From Doryteuthis pealeii (Eukaryota > Mollusca > Cephalopoda > Myopsida > Loliginidae), in the NCBI GenBank assembly GCA_023376005.1, contig CM042152.1, forward strand, positions 69,642,139 to 69,706,138: 64,000 nt of DNA. Direction: 5' to 3'. Position numbers and translations under genes: made by a program. The notes under the pieces were generated by a model. That model worked only from the letters and a program-made list of their open reading frames with translations, was not told where the DNA came from and did not search any database. Positions 56,401 through 64,000 of the stretch are shown one piece after another. Position 1 is the first letter of the stretch. Each line of letters starts with the position of its first letter.

Positions 56401-56519
56401 TGCTGTAAACAAATACATAGATTTATGTTATAAATTAAATTATAAATATATAATAATTATAAGTATGTTTCTTAATTGGAAAAAATCTTTCTCACTTGTT
56501 TTAGAAAGTATTTCATTGT

Positions 56520-56825
56520 ACAAACTTGAACATGCTTCCTGTTGTCTGCCAACACTACACCTCTCCACATACGCGCACACATACATGTATATTATTACTG
56601 TACACTGTTCATGTTCCTGACACTAATACATTATTCTATGTACTAGACATGAGACTTTGATGAGTTGTGGTGCACCTGAGCACTGTACACATACATGTAT
56701 ATTATTACTGTACACTGTTCATGTTCCTGACACTAATACATTATTCTATGTACTAGACATGAGACTTTGATGAGCTGTGGTGCACTTGAGCACTGTACAC
56801 AATAAATTTCATTATTATTATTAAA
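56520..56825 (+). mobile_element. CR1/L2-like LINE 3' end with internal 110-bp duplication
   Basis: 3' region 'atgcttcctgttgtctgcca' to AATAAATTTCATTATTATTA. 56581-56690 is repeated at 56691-56800 with two mismatches. Confidence 0.75.
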
Positions 56826-56919
56826 TATATTTTTAATAATTATAATCAAAGATGGAAATTAACATACCTTTAATTTCCTAACAATTCCCAGGACTGGATT
56901 TATAAGGAGAAAAAGGAGG

Positions 56920-57412
56920 CAATTGTCCAGGGTCTCCCTACCGGAGGGACACCCAGACTTCCTTTATAAAAGCTGTAATAATTATAAAATTAGTTTTATT
57001 TTGAAAAAAATAATGGTCATTTTCTGCAAGCTAGAAAGAATTATATCCCTTTGTCATATAATACAAACTGGCATGCCTACAAAGTCAGAAAACAGCACTG
57101 CTCACGTGACTTTCGGAAACATTTTTTCACGCTCAGAATTGCAGAGACATGGAATAAACTGCCCACGTCTGTTGTAGGCTGCCGAAGCACTGAGTCTTTC
57201 AAAGCCTCCATGCTTCCTGTGGTCCACCGACACTATACCTGATGCCGCTCTCCACATACATATGCACACACGCGCACACATACATGCATATTACTACTGT
57301 AAACTGTTCATGTTCCTGACACTACATTATTCTGTGTACTTGACATGAGACTTTGATGAGTTGTGGTGCACCTGAGCACTGTACACAATAAATTTCATTA
57401 TTATTATAAATT
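56920..57412 (+). pseudogene. CR1/L2-like LINE ORF2 carboxy terminus and 3' UTR
   Basis: 57051-57242 encodes HAYKVRKQHCSRDFRKHFF then LRIAETWNKLPTSVVGCRS and ESFKASMLP, the conserved end (RKxFFxxRxxxxWNxLPxxVV...SxxxFK) of CR1/L2-type reverse-transcriptase ORFs. The 3' UTR ends with CACTGTACACAATAAATTTC and (ATT)n, the short microsatellite tail usual for this group. 5' truncated. Confidence 0.8.
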
Positions 57413-57634
57413 CTTACATCAATGTAATTGAGAAAAATAAAATTAAACATTTTCTTTAAAAAAACAACTGATATACATTTTTTTTATAAATTCATTTTAC
57501 TTCAATTTCTTTTATTTCTCACGTACCTAATTTAATTTCCATGTTAAGGCAAATTGAGGGACCCCTCACCAGAAGTGCACTGAACCCCACACCACCCATG
57601 GTCTAAATCTGATTATTCCACTATAAAAATAAAG

Positions 57635-57960
57635 TACGAGAGTGAGTAAAAAAAAAGTAATGTCATTTTGTTTAGGACAGGTATAATTACCGACACTGTA
57701 TCATACATTAAAATGAAGCTTGGTCCTCTGTGGATCACATCCCTACTTCTCCACATAGTCACCGTTTCTCTCAACAGCAATGTACCACCTTTGAATGAGA
57801 GCATGTATCCCTGACCCGTAAATTCTGTTGACTGTTCTTTGAGCCATTTCACTTCCTCGTCACTGGAATAATGTTTGCCTCTCAAACCCTCTTTCATGGG
57901 CCGAAGAGAGGCAAACATTATTCCAAATTTTCTTGGTAATTTTTTACCTGTATAATGGGA
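57635..57960 (-). pseudogene. Mariner transposase carboxy-terminal remnant
   Basis: Minus strand: LRGKHYSSDEEVKWLKEQ, then after a frameshift ALIQRWYIAVERNGDYVEK and a stop. This is the end of mariner transposases (...FxSDEEVK...L..RWxxC.xxxGDYVEK). A sequence with AGTAATGTCATTTTG at 57655-57670 may be the terminal repeat. The catalytic DDD residues are not present, so it is a fragment. Confidence 0.8.
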
Positions 57961-58009
57961 TATTTCAAAGTTCACTATCTATTCGCCTCAGAACTCATTC
58001 TATTCAAAT

Positions 58010-58127
58010 AAAGTGATTTTTCAGTGTAAACAAGCGACACTTGCAATGGCTGCTGCCAGCAGTTTACGGTAGGATCGCAATGGTGGGAGAGCCGCTGTGA
58101 GCGGTTTTAAGTAGGAAAAGAGTTAAA
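58010..58127 (+). repeat. Repeat end with TTAA, shared with 63022-63150
   Basis: 'acggtaggatcgcaatggtg', 'gagccgctgtgagcggtttt' and 'aagagttaa' match the inverse of 63022-63110. CTCTTT...TTAA ends recall the MITE at 48046. Probably one end of a TTAA element. 58130-58555 is unassigned AT-rich sequence. Confidence 0.5.
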
Positions 58128-58557
58128 TGTTATATTGATGTTATTTACAATATATAAGAATATATGTATTTAAAAATTTTAAAAAAATGATTATTTTGGT
58201 TACGATAAAACGTCCGTTTAATTGTTAACGAAGTAATATATTATTTTTCTGATAATCAAAAAATTTTGTATATTCGTTAGTAATTAAAATTTATTTGACT
58301 TTTTAAAATTTTTCAAATTGCGACTTTTAAAATTTTACGTTCAATTTTATTACTGATTACTTCCCTTGAAAAGCATTATTTTTGCTTCAGCAGTTATGTC
58401 CCTTGAACCAAAGAAAATGTCTACCATATACCTTTTTTATGAATATATAATTTTAATTCATGATAGTAATCATTATTTAACTTATTTCAGATTTTTTACT
58501 GTGTATATATATATTTTTTTTCGGTGATATCTTGTCAACCTTTTAGAAGCTGATAAT

Positions 58558-58805
58558 GCCGGTTTAGCTCAGTTGGTAGAGCATACGCCTCTGAACCGAT
58601 AGGTTCCATGTTCAATACCAGCCCTCACCAACTTAACGCATGGGTAGCACAGCTTGGATTCTTGCAGGAAAATGGGAAGTTGATGGTAGGTGTAACGCTC
58701 CACTCAGACACAAAAACAATCTCCCTGGTCTAGCACTAATGAAAAGGGGATAAACTCTCTCGACATAATATATATCGACAATAAGCCACTCCACCTACTT
58801 TACTT
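58558..58805 (+). mobile_element. tRNA-derived SINE, family A, full length
   Basis: Head GCCGGTTTAGCTCAGTTGGT, B box TGTTCAATACC, body to 'aataagccactccacctact'. The best match in the window to a tRNA-Lys-type head. Confidence 0.88.
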
Positions 58806-58854
58806 GGTAATCTGAACATTAGCTACATAAATGAGATAACTTCCCCTTGTTTGT

Positions 58855-59160
58855 TTCACTTTGAGGAAACCGTTTGTTTTGGTCGGCCATTTTCATTTCA
58901 CCATAATCTACACTGAAAATACGAATTTGTTCAGATCAATACAACTGCATGTTTTAACACGAAAATATCATAAATTGTGTTTTTATTTGTGCTTGCGCAT
59001 TATTTGAAATGAACTTAATTGTTATTAAGAACACATTTTATGATATTTTCGTGTTAAAATATGCAGTTGTATTGATTCGAACAAATTTGTATTTTCAGTG
59101 TAGATTTACGGTGAAATAAAAATGGCCGACCAAAACAAAGGCTTCCTCAAAGTGAAACAA
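58855..59160. repeat. Long inverted repeat, ~125-bp arms
   Basis: CACTTTGAGGAAACCGTTTG at left is inverted at right (CAAAGGCTTCCTCAAAGTG). The arms are about 92% complementary around a ~60-bp loop 'tttgtgcttgcgcattattt'. Confidence 0.9.
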
Positions 59161-59654
59161 GCAAGGTGGAATGGCTTATTGTCGATATAATATATATCAT
59201 GACTGAGAGCTGGAAAAGCTGTGAAAGTGTCAGTGATACCAATTGTAGTTGGTGTGCTTGGGATGGTCCCTAAAGGCGTGCAAAAAAGAGACTGGGGAAA
59301 ATAGAGATCAGAGGAAGAATTGAGATCATATAGACCACAGCACTGTTAAAAATCAGTTAGAATACATGAAGGAGTAAAATAATAATAATAAAACTTTGCA
59401 TAGTATAGATAGATAGATAAACAGAGGATTTATTATTAATACTCTACAAATATAGAAGTTTACAAACACACAAATAGATATTTGCTTATTGGTCAATATA
59501 TATATATATATATATTATGGACTCTCTCGTCGATTTTCAACGTATGAGGGTTCACACACACAATGATTATAGTGGTGAATCATCCACACTTTTTGGCACA
59601 GTCGATAGGAAAGAATTGGTGCATCAAGGTTGCCACAAACAATCAACAACTGAC

Positions 59655-59816
59655 TCGGGAATTTTGAATTCAGAGTTATCCCTCTCCTAGACTGGTTACC
59701 TACCCAAGTCTGCCAAACTATTTAACCATAGCTGGAGGGAAATATATGGATTCATACCTTTCCAAGGGTATTAGTACTATGTAAATGCAACAGCTTCGTC
59801 TAGGAATTGAACTCGA

Positions 59817-59856
<40 letters not shown>

Positions 59857-59926
59857 AAAGTAATAACTTGTTAGCATCTTCACATATATGGATCAATCAC
59901 TAGAATATTATCACCATTAATAATAT

Positions 59927-59976
<50 letters not shown>

Positions 59977-60092
59977 GTTGGGGGGCCTAATGTCAGTGCC
60001 AGACACGAGGGAGTCTATCCCTTTTCACAAGCGCTAGACCAAGGAGATTATTTTAGCATCTGAGGTGGAGCACCACACCTACCATCAGCTAT
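59655..60092 (-). mobile_element. SINE-B fragment, microsatellites, SINE-A 3' fragment
   Basis: 59655-59815 is a minus family-B SINE. 59817-59860 is (TA)n(TG)n and 59930-59971 (TA)n. 59972-60092 is the 3' part of a minus family-A SINE bounded by (TA)n on both sides. Confidence 0.75.
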
Positions 60093-60479
60093 ATATATAT
60101 ATATATATATATAAAAGTTAGTATTGATACAGTTACTTGGTAACTTACAGTTTCTCGCCGGTGCGATCTGCAGACCAAGAGATTCCTTCAAGGTGGATAT
60201 CCATGTATATGGAATAAGCAGAAATTATCAAAATTAAAGCAGAAACCATATGTGCAAACAAATCATATTATCGAATCTTTTATTCTTTATATATTCTTGT
60301 TTTGGACCATATGACCTTTAGGCACCCCTTCCGTGATCTCGACTCACAAGGACACTTTTCTCATTTACACCGTCAAAATCCGGTGTTTGTTGTTAGGGGT
60401 TAGGGTTACCAGTTTTTGAGCAATGTGTGGGTTTAATGAAGTTTATAAAAGGACTAAACAAAAAAAAAACCTGGTGTAT

Positions 60480-60740
60480 TAATTTGCTTACTTTTGAGAT
60501 TTACAAATGCCAGACATTTTTAAGTAGAATTTTAAGTAGAATTTGGATTTTTAAATATCTTCGAATAGAAATCATATCTTCATAATTTTTGAACAAAAAT
60601 CAAGAACCGGTGATATTCAATGTGTACTTTGTCGTTATTTGTTTTATTTTCTAGTTTAATCCAGACTTACATACACACCAACTGTCCTTTATATATGTGA
60701 GCTCAGGTTGTTATACTAACAAACAAATAACAGACAGAAT

Positions 60741-60784
<44 letters not shown>
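60480..60784 (+). repeat. Dispersed repeat (as 9890-10085) and (TA)n
   Basis: 60570-60700 matches the earlier copy at about 80%. 60744-60784 is (TA)n. Confidence 0.6.
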
Positions 60785-60791
<7 letters not shown>

Positions 60792-60844
60792 AGGGATCCA
60801 CGTATGCTTCTTGTTGATATGTGTGTTTATATATGTATACATAT

Positions 60845-61055
60845 CTGTCTATTTATGGTATATATATTTTGTTTGGGCTTTAATGTGAAGCATTAAAAAT
60901 ATTAGAAACTCGGTTTTTTAAGTGTTAATTTCGTCAGAATAAAACAAAACTTAACATTTAAAAAACCGAGTTTCTAATATTTTAATGCTTCACATTAAAG
61001 CCCAAACAAAATATATATACCATAAATAGACAGATATGTATACATATATAAACAC
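60845..61055. repeat. Long inverted repeat, ~85-bp arms
   Basis: CTGTCTATTTATGGTATATA at left is inverted at right. GGGCTTTAATGTGAAGCATT is conserved in both arms. The loop is 'agtgttaatttcgtcagaat'. Confidence 0.92.
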
Positions 61056-61079
61056 ACACACAACATACACATACACACA

Positions 61080-61259
61080 CATATGTGCTTAATTGAAGTC
61101 ATACCTAATTTTGAAAATTAGTTATTAATAATTAATGAATTTTATATGTTCATGTAATTTTATTAGGGCTAATTCCACAAAGGCTATGACTTCAATTAAG
61201 CACATATCCTCCAAAAATTGTCTGCTAAAAGGCCATATCAAAAATAAACACATTACTTA

Positions 61260-61314
<55 letters not shown>

Positions 61315-61315
61315 A
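61080..61315. repeat. Foldback unit related to the ribozyme SINE body, then (TA)n
   Basis: GTGCTTAATTGAAGTCATAC and, inverted, ATGACTTCAATTAAGCACAT enclose 'attagttattaataattaat'. The right side ends in the SINE-body end ('ctaaaaggccatatcaaaaa'). No ribozyme core. (TA)n at 61263-61310. Confidence 0.7.
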
Positions 61316-61920
61316 TGTTTTCAAATAAAACAGGACTATTCTGCCTTGAAAATCAGCATTTTAAACTCCTGACTTTTACCTGTCTTAGAACATTGACCCC
61401 ACCGACCAACCTCCCCCCCCCCCTCTCGACCACCATACCCGTGCTGGGAACAGATTACCCAACTACCTGGGCTGGGGAGACATATTCTGTAATGGATTAG
61501 GGAATTGTCAACCAGCTTTTCTCAGTTTCCAACTCGCTGCTGCTGCTGCTGCAGCAACGATTTCCCGCGTAAAATCAGGAGTCTTGGATAAATCTGCAAC
61601 TACCATTTAGCACAGATTCTATTCTCAACTCGTCTGCACCTTGCTTCCCCCTCCCCCTCCAACACACACAACACACACACTCCAAACTCCAACTTCTCTT
61701 AAGTAAAACTTGCTTTTGTTTGGTTTTGTTTTTTCCTTCACTGTGTGTCACATCTGTTATGGTTCAACGTTAACGCAGAAGCTCTAAAAAAAAAAAAAAC
61801 ACCCGCTGATGTGCAGATGCTGTGCATAGAGAGAGAGGGGGGGAGCCGCAGCGTGCACATCTAGATTATTTTCTGGCATCTAAGTTGCTGACCCCCCCCC
61901 AAAAAAAAAAAAATACCCAG
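61316..61920. other. Less AT-rich interval, nothing assigned
   Basis: Contains poly-C (61411-61422), CTG repeats (61540-61553) and CA/A runs. The open frame 61135-61500 passes through a microsatellite and has no domain or splice support. Confidence 0.45.
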
Positions 61921-61923
61921 GCT

Positions 61924-62390
61924 AACTTGCAAATTGGTCGGAAAATTAAAACGGAAACTTTTTGGGTGATGCTCCCTGACAGTTTAACTCTAGTGTATAA
62001 TGAACTTTTGTTTTTAATTACGTATTGCTTTAAAAGATACAACAAAAAAACCAAATTACTAAACATTTAATGTTGAAAATATTTTTTAAAAACTAAGTTT
62101 AATTGAAATTATACATTGCAATACTAACACAAACAACTGAGACTAATGTGTCTACCGTTGGGTTCAATAATTAATTTCAATGGTTAATTAAATGTATAGT
62201 AATTTGTTGTTTTGTTTTTTTTTGTTTTTGTTTTTTTAAGCAATACGTAATTAAAACCAACCTTAATCCCCAAACCCCTAAACCGTAACCCAATTCCCCA
62301 AAAGTTAATTCATACACTGTAGTTAAACTGTCATGGAGGACCACCAAAAAAGTTTCCGTTTTAATTTTCCGACCAATTTGCAAGTTTAGC
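61924..62390. repeat. Long inverted repeat with asymmetric arm
   Basis: Left arm 61924-62035 (CTTGCAAATTGGTCGGAAAA) pairs with 62238-62390. The right arm holds an extra ~45 bp 'ccttaatccccaaaccccta aaccgtaaccc' without a counterpart. Confidence 0.88.
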
Positions 62391-62446
62391 CAAAAAACAA
62401 CTATACTATATGACTTTCACAGACTTTGCAAGTATGTGAATGTAGT

Positions 62447-62578
62447 AAGTCGTCGGGGTGGCCTAATGTTGGTATGAGCCATACAGAGAGGGAGTCTATC
62501 CGCTTTTCACTAGCGCTAGACTAAGGAGATTATTTTAGCGTCTGAGGTGGAGCGCTAGACATACCATCAGCTCCTCAC
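62447..62578 (-). mobile_element. tRNA-derived SINE, family A (3' part)
   Basis: 'gtcgtcggggtggcctaatg' to 'accatcagctcctcac'. The tRNA head is missing. Confidence 0.8.
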
Positions 62579-62689
62579 AACTGCAAATTTTGGATAGTTA
62601 AGAAGAGGCTTCCAGATTACCAAGGATTTTTTTTTCTTTCTGGGGAGCTCTGAAAGTAGTTTTGACTAACAAGAAGAGAGACCCATTAT

Positions 62690-62888
62690 TTTGAATTCAG
62701 TTTTCCTTCTCCTATACTGGTTGCCATACCAAGGTTAAAGAGCCCATTTGACCTAGCTGGAGGGGAAATAGTTGGTTCATACCTTTCCATGGGTATTAGC
62801 GCTATGTGAAACGTAAACAGCCGCGTCCAGGATTTGAACTCGTTTCGCCGTGTTCATACCCTACGACGGTAAACATTACACCACGCGT
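62690..62888 (-). mobile_element. tRNA-derived SINE, family B
   Basis: Body 'ttttccttctcctatactgg' to the head at right (plus GGATTTGAACTCG, then GTAAACATTACACCACGCG). About 90 bp of the body near 62745 is deleted. Confidence 0.75.
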
Positions 62889-63021
62889 CTACATTTCTTG
62901 TTCTTTTTTTTTTTCTTTTTCTTTTTTTTTTTTTTTTTCCTTTTTTTTTTTTTTTTTTTTATTAAAATCTGGTTTGGGTTAGCTTCTTTGTTTAAAGGCA
63001 TACCAACCTTCATGGGTTGTT

Positions 63022-63150
63022 TAACTCTTTGCCCGCTTTAAGACGCTCACAGCGGTTCTCCCGCCACTGCGATCCTACCGTGAACCGCTGACAGTGGCTC
63101 TCGCACGTGTCACCTGTTTTGCTCTGAAAACTCACTGCATGAACACTTCC
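63022..63150 (-). repeat. Repeat end with TTAA, shared with 58010-58127
   Basis: TTTAACTCTTTGCCCGCTTT at the edge, then 'cgctcacagcggttctcccg' and 'gcgatcctaccgtgaaccgc'. Preceded by a minus LINE/R1 tail fragment (62970-63020) and a long T run (62905-62960). Confidence 0.5.
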
Positions 63151-63263
63151 TGTCATCTTTTTTTGTTTCGTCCGTGAATCAACCCCCCCAAGACTGGTGT
63201 ACGTGATGCTTTTGCAATATGGAACCAGTTGAATGGAATAATCAATAGACTTGGTAAGCAAAA

Positions 63264-63412
63264 GGGTCGGTTTAGCAAGGAGCTGATGGTAGGCGTGGCG
63301 CTCCACTCAGACGCCAAAAAACAATCTCCTTGGTCTAGCGCTAGGGAAAAGGGATAGACTCCCTCGCTGTCTGGCTGATACCGATTTTAGGCCACCCGAC
63401 GACTTTACTTAC
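63264..63412 (+). mobile_element. tRNA-derived SINE, family A, internally deleted
   Basis: The first 14 bases of the head (GGTCGGTTTAGC) join directly to the body at AAGGAGCTGATGG, removing both Pol III boxes. The rest of the body is complete to 'gccacccgacgactttact'. Confidence 0.8.
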
Positions 63413-63454
63413 TGGTAGGCAAAAATAAGGAATAATTTTCGGTTATTTCCTATA

Positions 63455-63650
63455 AGTCTAACATAAACAAAGGGAACCACTCTTGACTGATAAATTATTT
63501 ATTTTCCCATTAAAAACTAACCCTAAACCCTAACCCTAACCCCGTCTTCTTTTTTCCTAGTAGATCAATAAATAAAATAAATAATTTATTAGTCAATAGT
63601 GGTTCCCCTTTGTTTATGTTAGACTTATAGGAAATAACCCGGCCAGGTGT
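63455..63650. repeat. Inverted repeat with telomere-like loop
   Basis: ATTTCCTATAAGTCTAACAT is inverted at the right end. The loop contains CCCTAAACCCTAACCCTAAC (63529-63548), matching three or four (TTAGGG) units. Confidence 0.9.
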
Positions 63651-63696
63651 CTCCTCCAGTGGCCAATAAATACTGGTTTAGATTTTTCAAAGCTTC

Positions 63697-63992
63697 CTCG
63701 GTAAAGAAGAAGAATTTCCTCGTAAATTCCTACCATAAAATAAACTGAACCCTCATTTTATGTCCGTGTTTTTGCAATAAATGTTTTATTTTTCTTGCAC
63801 CCGTTATTTTACAATATTAAATATATTCTTTATTTGTTAAATAATAAAGAATAAGAAAATATATTTAGTATTGTAAAATAACGTGTGCAAGAAAAATAAA
63901 ACATTTATTGCAAAAACACGGACATAAAATGAGGGTTCAGTTTATTTTATGGTAGGAATTTACGAGGAAATTCTTCTTCTTTACCGCTTCCT
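63697..63992. repeat. Long inverted repeat, ~135-bp arms
   Basis: AAAGAAGAAGAATTTCCTCG at left is inverted at the right end. Arms nearly identical; loop ~25 bp around 63838. The window ends just past it. Confidence 0.95.
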
Positions 63993-64000
63993 CTACCCGC

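Overview
This is repeat-dominated metazoan nuclear DNA, most likely from a mollusc and probably a cephalopod. The reasons are (AT)n/(CA)n microsatellites every few hundred bases, several families of tRNA-derived SINEs like those described from octopus and squid, many Helitron-, LINE- and MITE-type elements, and no compact reading frames. The species call is inference. The only host coding sequence I can support is one 51-nt exon that occurs twice (35131-35181 and 51754-51804), each copy with a textbook branch point, pyrimidine tract and splice donor. Long open frames elsewhere are transposon remnants or run through microsatellites.

Layout. 1-3560 has no recognisable feature and looks unlike the rest. 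3560-18890 is a patchwork of SINEs, LINE tails, Helitrons, a TTAA-flanked MITE and long inverted repeats built around AT tracts. 18890-19675 is a ~35-bp minisatellite, followed by a decayed Ty1/copia reverse transcriptase and an LTR-like promoter/polyA block (to 20668). 20670-26030 is mostly a ~500-700 bp LINE-like repeat in several copies plus SINEs. 26030-52340 is a large duplicated block: copy A (26030-35745, clean), copy B (35745-41784, same content as A including A's private mutations but full of 1-base indels), copy C (41785-45185, different allele or paralogue, also indel-rich), a 1.1-kb almost pure T stretch (45186-46305), and copy D (46311-52340, clean, continuing C). 52340-64000 returns to SINEs, Helitrons, a mariner MITE, LINE and mariner transposase remnants, and five long inverted repeats.

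The most interesting signal is a set of hammerhead-ribozyme motifs. Three (7015-7056 minus, 32786-32827 minus, 33253-33297 plus) have the complete conserved core, three paired stems with compensatory base changes between copies, and a self-complementary 8-nt stem III. Each lies just downstream of a tRNA-like Pol III promoter with A and B boxes, so they look like SINEs that carry a self-cleaving ribozyme. At least four further hammerhead-like motifs occur without a tRNA head (6585, 13081, 15034, 27602).

The second theme is non-autonomous Helitrons with TC...CTAG ends, a terminal hairpin and A|T insertion sites, including two different copies that entered the same AT microsatellite in opposite orientation in copies A and D. 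The LINEs, SINEs and simple 3' tails share an end sequence, suggesting one LINE machinery mobilises several families.
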